From NCBI GenBank assembly GCA_014841835.1, contig JACYUQ010000001.1:558001-622000 (forward strand): a stretch of DNA of 64,000 bases, in the 5' to 3' direction. Shown in pieces: positions 26,359 to 36,284 of this stretch (its first letter is position 1; every line of letters begins with the position of its first letter). The stretch comes from Oxalobacteraceae sp. CFBP 13730. Its GTDB lineage: Bacteria; Pseudomonadota; Gammaproteobacteria; Burkholderiales; Burkholderiaceae_D. The translations under genes and the position numbers were made by a program. The notes under the pieces are model-generated. The model saw nothing but the letters and a program-made list of their open reading frames with translations, was not told the DNA's origin and searched no databases.

Positions 26359-26395
26359 ATACTGCCTGCCTTACTTGCGTAACTTATTTACCAAC

Positions 26396-26725
26396 TTATT
26401 TGCCCACATTATGCGGAGCAGGCCGCACATTCATCACGCCGAACCAGAGGTGTTCCCACCAGTGATCACGCGAACTCACCGTGACCAGGCATGCCTTGTC
26501 AAAGCCCGCCTTGAACACCAGGTCAGGACATTGATTGGTTGCCAGCGCATGGCGCTGATTCTCGGCATTGATCAGCGCGATGCTCAGCCAGATGGTCGCC
26601 ATGGCGAAAATCGCCACCAGCGACCACGCGAGATGGTTCACGCGGCTGATCTCAAACAGCTCTTCCTCTTTGGGCCGTGACCCTTCGTAAATCTTGAGGA
26701 TGTCGCGTTCGACGTCGTTGGTCAT
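26396..26725 (-). CDS. Small single-span membrane protein, unknown function
   Basis: 109 residues. The ATG at 26723-26725 overlaps the dsbA stop (26722-26724), so it is the second gene of the dsbA operon and coupled in translation. The N-terminus is acidic and cytoplasmic (DVERDILKIYEG), followed by one helix (LAWSLVAIFAMATIWLSIAL). A periplasmic part of about 50 residues has two cysteines (NQCPDLVF and DKACLVTV), apt for a disulfide. Being encoded with a disulfide oxidase while carrying two periplasmic Cys suggests a substrate or helper, but this is inference only. Confidence 0.7.
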   Translation of the reverse strand: MTNDVERDILKIYEGSRPKEEELFEISRVNHLAWSLVAIFAMATIWLSIALINAENQRHALATNQCPDLVFKAGFDKACLVTVSSRDHWWEHLWFGVMNVRPAPHNVGK

Positions 26726-27384
26726 TTGGTCTGGGCTGCTTTCGTTACCAGTGCATCGAGGACCTGGCCAGTGGCCGTCATCAGCTGCCCCATGTCCTGG
26801 ATCTTGTTCGATTGTGCCACAGTCGCCGGCGACACGACGTATTTACCATCGATGACGACGGTCGGCGTGCTGCTGGCTTTGTACGCTTCGGCAACGGCCG
26901 GCAGGCGCTTGAGCTTGGTCTGCACACCGAACGAGTTCCACGCTTCCATGAACTTGGCCTTGTCCAGGCCGTTCGAGGTTGCCCAGGCGATGATGTCCTC
27001 ATCCTTCATCAGGCGCTTGCGCTCGACGTGGACGGCGCGGAACACGCGGTCATGGTACTGCTCCAGCTTGCCCATGGCGTCGAGCGTCAGGAACAGGCGG
27101 GCTTCCGGGTCGCTTGGACCCTGGAACGGCAGCGGGATGCGGCGCATCACGATGTTGTCGCCCTGCTTCTTGATCCATGCATTGAGCGTCGGCTCGAACG
27201 CATTGCAGGCGCCGCAGTGGTAGGCGAAGAATTCGACGACTTCGACCTTCTTGCCGACAGTCTGGGTCGGCTGCGGCGCGGCCAGCACGGTGTATTCGGC
27301 GCCGACGCGTGGATCAGTCGGCGAAGCATTGGCGAAACCGGCAACCAGGGCGGCAGCAACGAGGGCAAAACGCAGAGTGCGCAT
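26722..27384 (-). CDS. dsbA: Thiol:disulfide interchange protein DsbA
   Basis: 220 residues from ATG 27382-27384, with GGAAGG upstream and a signal peptide (MRTLRFALVAAALVAGFANA); the longer in-frame start is rejected. Periplasmic thioredoxin-fold oxidase that introduces disulfides into exported proteins. The active site is CGAC in FAYHCGACNAFEP; the cis-Pro loop is seen in STPTVVIDGKYVV. A small membrane protein gene overlaps its 3' end. Confidence 0.93.
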   Translation of the reverse strand: MRTLRFALVAAALVAGFANASPTDPRVGAEYTVLAAPQPTQTVGKKVEVVEFFAYHCGACNAFEPTLNAWIKKQGDNIVMRRIPLPFQGPSDPEARLFLTLDAMGKLEQYHDRVFRAVHVERKRLMKDEDIIAWATSNGLDKAKFMEAWNSFGVQTKLKRLPAVAEAYKASSTPTVVIDGKYVVSPATVAQSNKIQDMGQLMTATGQVLDALVTKAAQTK

Positions 27385-27534
27385 AACATCCTTCCACAAA
27401 TATGATTGAGCGAACGATCGCGAGATTACCACTTTTTGCCTCTGCCCTGTCTGCAGGGCGCGATTTATTGCATTTGCTTACCGCTGAAACATGGGTGCAA
27501 ATACATCAGCCACTCGCGCCCGGCAGAACATGGC

Positions 27535-29493
27535 TCAGAAGTCGTAGCGCAGCGACACCTTCAGCTGACGGCCATCGCTCGGGTAAATCCCGGCGCGGCA
27601 GCTGAACGCGTAGCTGTAATGCTGGCGATCGAGCAGGTTCAGGCTAGACACCGACGCTTCCCATGGGCCGAAGCGGCGCGCATAGCGGGCGTCGACCGTC
27701 GTGTACGACGGCACGCGCGCGCTGCAGCTATTGGCGAAGTCGTCGCCAAAACGCTGGCTGGCCACCCACTGCGCGCCGACATCGGCGGTCTGGCCATTGC
27801 CTGGCGTCCAGGCCAGACGCGTCGTCACGACGTGTTTCGGCACCAGCACCATCTCGCGGCCGGCGTTCGGGCCATCACGGAACTCGGATTGCACGTATTG
27901 CCAGGCGCCGGTCAGGCGCAGGTTGTTGGCCAGCAGCGCGTTGCCCTCGACTTCGACACCCTGGCGCCGGGTCGGGTCGAGATTGGTGTTGATGCCAAAG
28001 CCACCGGCGAGCGTCGGATCGAAGAAGATTTCGTTTGTCAGGCGGTGACGGAACACGCGCGCCGTGGCCTTGCGCGCATCGTTGCCGAAGGCGACGCCCA
28101 GTTCCAGGTCGCGCGAGGTTTGCGGTGCCAGCACGCCCGTCGTGGCGCGGTACGAGTTTTCATCGATATTGGCGATGCGGTAGCTGCGGCCGGCCTTGGC
28201 GAACACGGCCACTTCCGGCGCGACGTCGAAGCTGCCTTCGACCGTGAACGCATTGACCGACTGTTCGGTGTCTTCCGGGGCGGTGAACGCGAGCGGATCG
28301 GCGTACTCTTTGTCGAAACGTTCATGGCGCGCGCCGACGGCCAGGCGCGCATTGTGCGGAGCATTCCAGGTCAGTTCGTCACGCACGTAGAACGCCTTGG
28401 ACTCCTGTTTGGCGTCGCCGGCCGAGAAGCTCGACGTCACTTGGCGATCCCAGCGGGTCAGATCGATGCCGGTGACAAATTCATTGCGCTTGTCGCCAAG
28501 CGTGGCAGTGTGGCGCAGACGTGGCGAGAACTGGGTCTGATCGGACTGGTAGCGCGAGGCCGATGGGAAGCCCGAGAACACATACGTCGAACCGACATCG
28601 CGCTCGCGGTGCGACAGCTCGGCCGCCAGTTCGATGGCGCCGATGCGGTGCTCGACGAAGGCGCTGACACGGTCGGTGTCGAGCGAGCCGAAGTCATCCG
28701 GCGTGTTGCTCTGGGTCGGAATCGACTGGAATTGCGCTTCGGTCAGTGAACCTGGGAAACGCGAATCCGAGCGCGAGCTCTCGAAGCGCAGGCCAGCGCG
28801 GCCGTTCGAACCGTACGCATATTGCACGCCGCCGCTGAAGCTCGTCTGCTCGTACCGGTTGTTGTCGCGGTAGTTGTCGGTGCGGCGGTCCGCCACGGCG
28901 GCATCGAACGACCACGGGCCGGCGCCATGCGCGATCGACGCACGCAGGTCGAGCGCGTCGAAGCGCCCGCCTTCCACGAACAGCGTACCGCGCGTGCCGC
29001 TACCTTGCGGACGGCGGGTGAAGATCTGGATCACGCCGCCGGTGGCGCCGTCGCCGTACAGCACGCTGCTGCCGCCACGCGTGATTTCGATGCGATCGAC
29101 CGTATCGACCGGGATGCTCGAGAGCACCGTGCTGGCCAGCTCGTTTTCATTCAGGCGCACGCCGTCGACCATCACCACCACGTTCTGCGCGCTGTTGGTG
29201 CCGAAGCCGCGCAGGTCGAGGCTGAAGTCGGGCGAGCCGTCCAGGCTCTGGCGGCCGAAGACGCCGCCGATCTTGCGGATCGCCGCATTGACGTCGGCCA
29301 CGCCGGCCGTGCGGATCTGGTCCGCCGTGATCACAGTGGCGCCGATCGGCGTGGCGGTGGCCGGGAAGCGGGACGCGGTGACGACGACCGGCGCTAGCGT
29401 TTCCTGCGCGGTGGCGATGGTGGCGAAGGTCGAAACGGCGAGAGCGCACGCCACGGCGAGGGGCGCGCGGCGCGCAGAAGCTGCAAAAGTCAT
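27535..29493 (-). CDS. btuB: TonB-dependent outer-membrane receptor, BtuB-like (cobalamin uptake)
   Basis: 652 residues from ATG 29491-29493, opening with a signal peptide that ends near TIATAQ. A TonB box-like ETLAPVVVTA is followed by the plug domain (PIGATVITADQIRTAGVADV; VVMVDGVRLNENE; RIEITRGGSSVLYGDGATGGVIQIFT), then a 22-strand barrel with a C-terminal Phe (VSLRYDF), needed for outer-membrane insertion. Assignment to vitamin B12 instead of siderophore uptake rests on the cobalamin riboswitch directly upstream. No BtuCD-F genes are adjacent. Confidence 0.9.
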   Translation of the reverse strand: MTFAASARRAPLAVACALAVSTFATIATAQETLAPVVVTASRFPATATPIGATVITADQIRTAGVADVNAAIRKIGGVFGRQSLDGSPDFSLDLRGFGTNSAQNVVVMVDGVRLNENELASTVLSSIPVDTVDRIEITRGGSSVLYGDGATGGVIQIFTRRPQGSGTRGTLFVEGGRFDALDLRASIAHGAGPWSFDAAVADRRTDNYRDNNRYEQTSFSGGVQYAYGSNGRAGLRFESSRSDSRFPGSLTEAQFQSIPTQSNTPDDFGSLDTDRVSAFVEHRIGAIELAAELSHRERDVGSTYVFSGFPSASRYQSDQTQFSPRLRHTATLGDKRNEFVTGIDLTRWDRQVTSSFSAGDAKQESKAFYVRDELTWNAPHNARLAVGARHERFDKEYADPLAFTAPEDTEQSVNAFTVEGSFDVAPEVAVFAKAGRSYRIANIDENSYRATTGVLAPQTSRDLELGVAFGNDARKATARVFRHRLTNEIFFDPTLAGGFGINTNLDPTRRQGVEVEGNALLANNLRLTGAWQYVQSEFRDGPNAGREMVLVPKHVVTTRLAWTPGNGQTADVGAQWVASQRFGDDFANSCSARVPSYTTVDARYARRFGPWEASVSSLNLLDRQHYSYAFSCRAGIYPSDGRQLKVSLRYDF

Positions 29494-29574
29494 GATGAAT
29501 GTGGTCTCGGTAAAGGGCGCCCTGCTGCGTCCCCGCAGCCCGGCGTCGAAGGAAGCGCGTGGCGCTTCCACCTG

Positions 29575-29785
29575 TCCTGGCCGGTATCCGGGCTGGCAAG
29601 CGGGACGCCCTCACCTTCCTGTCGTGCGGACAGTGGTTATCGAGATTGTCTGCCGCGGTGCAGGATATGCGAACGCGGCGCTTGTCGACCGTTGCGGGGG
29701 CAGCACACTTCCAGGACCGCGCGTGGCGCAGGCCTGTCGTGTTTCCCGTTTAACTTCGCGCACTGGAATGCGCGCGAGAGCACCA
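29575..29785 (-). promoter_or_regulatory. Cobalamin riboswitch controlling the BtuB-like gene
   Basis: Read on the minus strand, the leader contains the conserved elements in order: TTAAACGGGAAACACG (29738-29753), CTGCCCCCGCAACGGT (29688-29703), a CACTG/GGAAGG region, and the B12 box GCCAGCCCGGATACCGGCC (29579-29597). The box lies 86 nt before the start codon. Adenosylcobalamin binding is expected to block receptor expression when the vitamin is plentiful. Outer boundaries are approximate. Confidence 0.92.
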
Positions 29786-29826
29786 AAACGGCGCGATTAT
29801 ACCGTGTCGGCACGCGCCCTGGCAGG

Positions 29827-30774
29827 TCAGCTGCCGCGCTTGCCGCGCGACTGCTCTTCGAGCTTGGCAGCGAGCTTCTCGGCGGCCAGGCGGGCTTTCT
29901 CGGCCACTTCGGCCGCGTGCAGCGCCAGGCTGGTCGCGCGCGAATCCGGCGTTTCCAGGCTGATACGGCCCAGGGCGCCCTGGCGATAATCCTGCAGCAG
30001 CGAGTGCGCGGCCTTTTCGTAGTCGTACTCGCCGCCGCGCACGCGGAAGCCCCTGCGCATCGCCACGCCTTCGATGACGCCCACGCCATCCATGCCCTCG
30101 GTCTTCAGGCCGTAGCGCGCGGTGAGCAGGTGCGGGTAGCGCTGCAGCAGCAGCTCACCCAAGTATTCCGCCACTTCTTCTTCGACCAGCGCATTGGTAC
30201 CGATGGCGTGGCTGGCTGCCAGCATCAGGCCGTCGGTGGCCATGGCGATCTTTGGCCACAGCATGCCGGGCGTGTCGACCAGCACCACGTTCTTGTTCAG
30301 GTACAGGCGCTGCTGGACCTTGGTCACGGCCGGCTCGTCGCCCACCTTGGCCACGCGTTTTTTCAGCAGCGCGTTCATCAACGTCGATTTGCCGACGTTG
30401 GGAATGCCCATGATCATGATGCGCAGCGGTTTGGTCGGCACGCCGCGGTGCGGCGCCAGCGACAGGGCCAGATCGGGGATGCGGGCGACGTCGGCCGGCT
30501 TCTTGGTCGTCATCGGGTAGGCCGTCACGCCGTCCTGCGCATCGTAATAGGCTTTCCAGGCGGCGGTGGCGACCGGATCGGCCAGGTCGATCTTGTTCAG
30601 GATCTTGAGGCTGGGACGCTGGCGGAACTTGCGCAGCTGGTCCACCAGTGGGTTGCAGCTCGCCTCGGGCAGGCGTGCATCGAGGACTTCGATCACCAGA
30701 TCGATGTTCTCCATCTGCTCGGCCGCTTCCTTCTTGGCCGCGTTCATGTGGCCCGGGAACCATTGTATCGACAT
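29827..30774 (-). CDS. ylqF: Ribosome biogenesis GTPase YlqF/RbgA
   Basis: 315 residues. A circularly permuted GTPase: the G4 motif NKIDLAD comes first, then G1 GIPNVGKST, then G3 DTPGMLWPK. The N-terminal SIQWFPGHMNAAKKE is diagnostic. In Bacillus it drives late 50S subunit assembly. The C-terminus ends in a charged helix (AEKLAAKLEEQSRGKRGS). The start at 30772-30774 is at the family's usual N-terminus. Its own promoter is expected in the 30775-30962 gap, where I see nothing specific. Confidence 0.93.
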   Translation of the reverse strand: MSIQWFPGHMNAAKKEAAEQMENIDLVIEVLDARLPEASCNPLVDQLRKFRQRPSLKILNKIDLADPVATAAWKAYYDAQDGVTAYPMTTKKPADVARIPDLALSLAPHRGVPTKPLRIMIMGIPNVGKSTLMNALLKKRVAKVGDEPAVTKVQQRLYLNKNVVLVDTPGMLWPKIAMATDGLMLAASHAIGTNALVEEEVAEYLGELLLQRYPHLLTARYGLKTEGMDGVGVIEGVAMRRGFRVRGGEYDYEKAAHSLLQDYRQGALGRISLETPDSRATSLALHAAEVAEKARLAAEKLAAKLEEQSRGKRGS

Positions 30775-30962
30775 GCTGTTGCTTTCTTTATCTTTCGTTC
30801 AAGGTGCTATTTTACGCTGGTGGCGCACGCGAGCGTCGCGAACCCGCCACAGCCGGCGTTTCTCTTCTGCACGACGTTGAGCCGTTGCAACACTGTTGAC
30901 ATATTCGGCGTGCACACTGGGCTTTGGCCACGCATCGTGGCGGGACGCAGCGGAGACGACAT

Positions 30963-31076
30963 ATGCGCGCACGGGACAGACTGAAACGATCGATGGCACG
31001 CTGGTATGGCGTGGGCTTGCTGTGCTGCGCCATCGCGGTGTCCGCGCTGGTCGAGTTGCCGCTGGTGCCTTACTGA
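30963..31076 (+). CDS. Possible 37-residue single-span membrane protein
   Basis: ATG 30963 has GGAG at seven bases. The frame encodes a basic head (MRARDRLKRSMARWYG) and one hydrophobic helix (VGLLCCAIAVSALVELPLV), ending at TGA 31074-31076. The pattern (positive inside, one helix) is that of bacterial small membrane proteins. It is convergent with the membrane-anchored protein gene, overlapping its 3' end by 7 nt, and divergent from ylqF. No homology could be tested; it may be chance. Confidence 0.4.
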   Translation: MRARDRLKRSMARWYGVGLLCCAIAVSALVELPLVPY

Positions 31077-32290
31077 ACCAGCCCCGGCTCGCTACACCTG
31101 GCCGGCGGCAGCGTGGCCGCCGGGTCGAACGCCGCTAACCGTTCGCGCGCCGCCATGCGGTCTTTCGCATACTCGGCCAGGTAGCGGCTGCGTTCCTCGC
31201 TCTGCCATGCGTGATCGGGCACGCCCGCCAGCGACAGCGTGCGGCTGACCAGCACGGGGCCCTCGCGGCGCGCCAGCAGCAGCCGGTCCGGATCGGCATT
31301 CTCGCGCAGCAGATAGCCTTCGACATCGCGCAGCACCAGTGGCAATGCCGGCCCGGGGTCGGCGTCATGCAGCAGCTTGCCGTGCACGCGCAAGACCACC
31401 GCCTGCGTCCCCTGCCCCAATCGTTCGTTGAAGCTCGCCAGCGCGAACGGGCGGCCCAGCGCATCGTCGATGCGGCCACTGACCACGTAGCGGCCGGGCA
31501 TGCGCACATCGAGCGGCAGCGTGAACTCGAGGGAGTCCGGGCCGATCGCTTCACGCGGTGCGCCGGTCCACATGGCCGGCAGCTCGGGCGAATAGATCAC
31601 ATCGAACAACACGACACCCGCACGGCCGGCCGCGGCAAAGCGTACTTCGCTGCGGATGGTGCCGTGAAAGCCGGCCAGCGCGCCCCCATGCGGCGCGAAC
31701 GTGGCGCGCCAGTCGTCGCCGTCATCCCGCGAAAACGCCAACGTCACCCGGGGCGCGGGGCGAGCTCCCTGCACAGCCATGCCCTGGGCCAGCGCACGCG
31801 TGACCACCAGCGGTACTGCCGCGCCGTGCGCGTCGACGGCGCGCAGCGAAAACGCCACGGTTTCACCCGCTGCCAGGTAGACGCGCGACTGCATGGTCTG
31901 CACCAGCACGGCCGGGTCGCTGTCGCCGCCATCGCCCCGCAGCGGAGTCGATTCACGGACCGGTTGGTTCGGATACAGCTGGTCGGGATGCTGCGCGGCC
32001 GGACGCGATGTGTGCGGGTAGCGGGACTGCTGCAGGTAGCTGCAATAGGTGTGCCCGGTCAGACGAACCTGTTCGGCAAGCTGACGACGGCGTGCGGTAC
32101 GGTCTTCGCCAGTAGCGTGCATGGCCGGCACCGGCCCAAGAAAATGCAGGCCGGCCGGTGGCGGCGATGCAGCACGTGGCAGCGCCGGATCGTCCAGGTG
32201 CCAGAACAGCCCGACCACGAGTGCAGCGGCGACGACCAGCGCCAGCCAGACCTGGCGCAAACTAATTGGCCGTATCGACCATCGCTTCAC
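31070..32290 (-). CDS. Membrane-anchored periplasmic protein, partner of the hydrolase-like gene
   Basis: 406 residues from GTG 32288-32290, chosen because GGAG lies seven bases upstream; it overlaps the preceding gene by 29 nt. One N-terminal helix (VWLALVVAAALVVGLFWHL) anchors it, with the rest periplasmic. The middle holds an Ig-like or jelly-roll region (TVAFSLRAVDAHGAAVPLVV; RMPGRYVVSGRIDDALGRPF), then a charged helical end (YLAEYAKDRMAARERLAAFD). Two cysteines, one in HTYCSYLQQ and one near the C-terminus. Family not recognised. An anchored helper encoded just after a secreted hydrolase recalls lipase-foldase pairs, but no foldase motif is evident. Confidence 0.7.
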   Translation of the reverse strand: MKRWSIRPISLRQVWLALVVAAALVVGLFWHLDDPALPRAASPPPAGLHFLGPVPAMHATGEDRTARRRQLAEQVRLTGHTYCSYLQQSRYPHTSRPAAQHPDQLYPNQPVRESTPLRGDGGDSDPAVLVQTMQSRVYLAAGETVAFSLRAVDAHGAAVPLVVTRALAQGMAVQGARPAPRVTLAFSRDDGDDWRATFAPHGGALAGFHGTIRSEVRFAAAGRAGVVLFDVIYSPELPAMWTGAPREAIGPDSLEFTLPLDVRMPGRYVVSGRIDDALGRPFALASFNERLGQGTQAVVLRVHGKLLHDADPGPALPLVLRDVEGYLLRENADPDRLLLARREGPVLVSRTLSLAGVPDHAWQSEERSRYLAEYAKDRMAARERLAAFDPAATLPPARCSEPGLVQ

Positions 32291-33152
32291 GCATGACTCC
32301 GATGATGCCTGCCCAGTTGCCGTCGCCATAGTGGTCGAAGCGTTCACCGTCGTCGCGGAACACGACCGAGTGCCAGCTCCATTTGACGCTGCCGCCCTGG
32401 TTCGGCGCGGTGCCCAGGCGCAGGTCGTCGCACAGCCAGTCGCCCGGATTGCACAACGAACGGCCCGCATTGCCGGCCACGCCGCCGCTGCTGTGGTAGG
32501 CCACGACTTCGTCGTCCTGGCCCGGCAACAGGAACGAATACGCGGTGCCGCGCGCGCCGGCGTAGCGATAGAACCAGACGTTGCGGGTGTCGTTGTGGTT
32601 ATACATGGCGCGCGCGGTGCTGGTCTTAAGGTCTTGCACGAGCGGCTCGGAGGTGGTCCAGGCGCCGGCGTTGGCCAGCTCGGAGCCGCCCGCCGCGCCG
32701 GCCGCGACGCGTACCCATTTGAGGTTCCAGCCGGTCTGCACGCCACCGCTGGCGGCGCACACCCCGTTGGCGTTCGCGCTGGCGTTTGTCACGGTGCGCG
32801 CCGAGCCGCCGTAATTGGCCAGCGTGTACCCAAGCAGCAGGTCGCCCGCGCTGTAGGTGGCGATATAGCACCAGTTCTGGCCCGTGCAGAAGCAGTCGAG
32901 CGCATCGCGCACGCGCCCGCTTTGTGACGCGATGCTGCTGCGCCCGTCCCAGTTGACCGCCTGCTTGTTGATGCCGGCCGCGGTAGCCGCCGGGCCCCAG
33001 TAGCGAAAGTCGCTGTAGTTGCCAGGCGCGCCGCCGCTGCTACGGCCGTTGATCCAGAGCGTGTAGTTGGTGGCGCCCGCCACGGTGCTGGCCAGCAGCA
33101 GGCACACGGTGCAGAGGATGTAGAAGGCGTACGGGATGCGGCGGTGCTTCAT
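32262..33152 (-). CDS. Secreted protein with possible alpha/beta-hydrolase triad
   Basis: 296 residues with a signal peptide (YILCTVCLLLASTVAGA). The mature N-terminus TNYTLWINGRSSGG leads to a core with CYIATYSAGDLLLGY, where YSAG could be the nucleophile elbow. Near the end PGQDDEVVAYHSSGGVAGN is placed as a catalytic Asp and His would be in DG-V--HSS-type esterases. Six or more cysteines (ALDCFCTGQNWC; SLCNPGDWLC) suggest disulfides in an extracellular enzyme. The fold call is my reading of motifs and is tentative; the substrate is unknown. It is followed by, and overlaps, the membrane-anchored gene. Confidence 0.6.
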   Translation of the reverse strand: MKHRRIPYAFYILCTVCLLLASTVAGATNYTLWINGRSSGGAPGNYSDFRYWGPAATAAGINKQAVNWDGRSSIASQSGRVRDALDCFCTGQNWCYIATYSAGDLLLGYTLANYGGSARTVTNASANANGVCAASGGVQTGWNLKWVRVAAGAAGGSELANAGAWTTSEPLVQDLKTSTARAMYNHNDTRNVWFYRYAGARGTAYSFLLPGQDDEVVAYHSSGGVAGNAGRSLCNPGDWLCDDLRLGTAPNQGGSVKWSWHSVVFRDDGERFDHYGDGNWAGIIGVMREAMVDTAN

Positions 33153-33222
33153 GCTGGTCTCCTCGCTGCCCGGCTTGTGCCGGTGCTACGTTAGAGCGCA
33201 GAATGCCGCCGCGGTTCCCCGA

Positions 33223-34155
33223 CTATTCGAGATCGGCCAGCACCTTCAGGTGCGCCACCACGCTGCGCGCCAGCGACGACAGCTCATAGCCGCCTTCGAG
33301 GCAGCTGACGATGCGCCCGCCGGCGTATTCGTTGGCCACCGCCAGCACCTGCCGCGTGATCCATGCATAGTCCGCCTCGACCAGCCCGATGCCGCCCATA
33401 TCGTCGTCGCGATGGCCGTCGAAGCCGGCCGAGACAAAAATCATCTGCGGCTTGAACGCGTGCAGCGCCGGCAGCCACTGCTCCTGCACCAGCTGGCGCA
33501 CGGTGTCGCCCTCGCAGCGCGCCGGCACCGGCACGTTCACGCAGGTGGCGGTAATCGGTTCGGGCTCGGTGTACGGAAAGAACGGGTGCTGGAAGAAGCT
33601 CGCCATCAGCACGCGCGGATCGTCACGAAACGCGTCGGCCGTGCCGTTGCCGTGGTGGACATCGAAGTCGATGATTGCGACGCGCTTCAGGCCATGCGCC
33701 TCGAGCGCGTGGCGCGCGGCGATGGCCACGTTGTTGAAGAGGCAGAAGCCCATCGGCTCGGTCGGCGTCGCGTGGTGGCCTGGCGGGCGCACCGAGCAGA
33801 AGGCGTTGGTGACCGTGCCGGCGATGACGTCGTCGGTTGCCGCCACCGCGGCGCCGGCCGCGCGCAGCGCCGCCTGGTAGCTGTGCTGATTGAGCGACGT
33901 GTCGCCATCGAGCGGGTAATAGTCGCCCGGCGTGGTGGGCACGTGGTCACGCACCAGCGCCAGCGCGCCCGCCGTGTGGTTGCGCAGAATCTGCGCCGTG
34001 TCGGCCAGCGGCGCACTGCGCTGCTCGATCAGGCCGTCCAGGCGCGCCAGGATCAATTGGTCGTCGATGGCCCGCAGGCGCGCCGGGGACTCGGGATGCC
34101 AATCGCCCATCTCGTGCCGCAGGCAGTCGGGGTGGCTGTAAATCGCTGTACTCAT
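33223..34155 (-). CDS. Histone-deacetylase superfamily amidohydrolase
   Basis: 310 residues. Zinc amidohydrolase of the HDAC/acetylpolyamine/AcuC group. Diagnostic motifs: HPESPARL near the N-terminus, RPPGHHATP with the catalytic His pair, AIIDFDVHHGNGT with Asp and His zinc ligands, SAGFDGHRDD with the third ligand, and CLEGGYEL. Bacterial members deacetylate acetyl-lysine proteins or acetylpolyamines; which one applies cannot be read from the sequence. It stands alone, divergent from the MoxR operon. Confidence 0.9.
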   Translation of the reverse strand: MSTAIYSHPDCLRHEMGDWHPESPARLRAIDDQLILARLDGLIEQRSAPLADTAQILRNHTAGALALVRDHVPTTPGDYYPLDGDTSLNQHSYQAALRAAGAAVAATDDVIAGTVTNAFCSVRPPGHHATPTEPMGFCLFNNVAIAARHALEAHGLKRVAIIDFDVHHGNGTADAFRDDPRVLMASFFQHPFFPYTEPEPITATCVNVPVPARCEGDTVRQLVQEQWLPALHAFKPQMIFVSAGFDGHRDDDMGGIGLVEADYAWITRQVLAVANEYAGGRIVSCLEGGYELSSLARSVVAHLKVLADLE

Positions 34156-34371
34156 GATGCTCGGTCTCCGCCTGTGCTCATCCGTTCACACCTTGCCGCG
34201 CCGTTCTCGCATAGAATCCCTTGGGACGGCTGTTGCTGTCGACGTATGAAGATTGCCAATGGCGCTAATCTACCACGGCAGGCCACAGCGCTGCTGTGCC
34301 GCCTTGTCAATCATGCATGCGCGCCAGGACTGATGACCTGTTCCATGTACCGAATAACGTAAAGCTCAACC

Positions 34372-35291
<920 letters not shown>

Positions 35292-35292
<1 letters not shown>

Positions 35293-36284
35293 TGGCGCTG
35301 GCGCTACGGGGCTGGTTGCGCCGCACGACCGGCGTGTGGCTGCCGCGCGGTGGCGCGCTCGATGCGGGCGAGGTGGTCATCAGCCAGCGCCGCGTGTTCA
35401 TCGTGCCGTCACGCGCGGGCCTGGGGTTCGTGCTGCTGCTGGCCGTGCTGCTGGTCGGATCGGTCAATTACGGGCTGGGCCTGGGCTTCGGCCTGACCTT
35501 TCTGGCACTGTCATGCGCACTGGTCGACATGGTCGCCACCTACCGCAATCTGGCGCAGCTGCGCCTGCAGCAAGGTCGCACGGCGCCCGTGTTCGCGGGC
35601 GAGGTTGCGCAATTCGAGCTGCAGGTCATCAACCGCACGCGCCTGGCGCGCTACGCCGTCCGCGCCGATTTTGCCGACTGGCCTGAGCCGCGCCACGTCG
35701 CCGACATCGCCGCCGGCACGCAGGCCACCGTGACGCTCACGCTGCCGACCACCGCGCGCGGCTGGGCGGCGCCGGGGCGCGTGAAGCTGTCGACGCGCTT
35801 TCCCCTTGGCCTGTTCGTCGCCTGGAGTTACTGGCGGCCCGCGGCGAGCGTGCTGGTCTATCCACGCCCCGAAGATGGCGCGCCCGGCCTCCCGCTGCAG
35901 GGCGGCGGCGGCAACAGCGTGCGCACGGCAGGTCACGATGATTTTGCCGGCGTGCGCAATTACCAGGCCGGCGACTCGCCGCGCCAGATGGCGTGGCGCC
36001 AGATCGCGCGGCTCGATCCCAGCATCGGCGGCCAGCTGGTGACGAAACACTTCGAAGGCGGTGGCGGCGACGAACTGGTGCTCGACTTCGACCGCCTGCC
36101 ACGCGACCTCGACCTCGAACTGCGCCTGGCGCGCCTGACGCGCTGGGTGCTGGAAGCGGAAAGCCGCGCCCTGCCCTACGCCTTTCACCTGGGCGTCGTG
36201 CGCATCGATGCCGGCAGCGGCGCCGCGCACCAGGCGGCGTGCCTGCGCGCGCTGGCCCTGTACGGCATCGAGGGCCCCGCATGA
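35292..36284 (+). CDS. DUF58 domain membrane protein
   Basis: 330 residues. Two adjacent membrane helices near the N-terminus (GLGFVLLLAVLLVGSVNYGLG and the following LTFLALSCALVDMV) precede a soluble part with the DUF58 core, AGHDDFAGVRNYQAGDSPRQMAW. This domain is von Willebrand-A related and is the usual client or adaptor of MoxR ATPases. Overlaps: start with the moxR stop, stop with the transglutaminase start. Confidence 0.92.
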
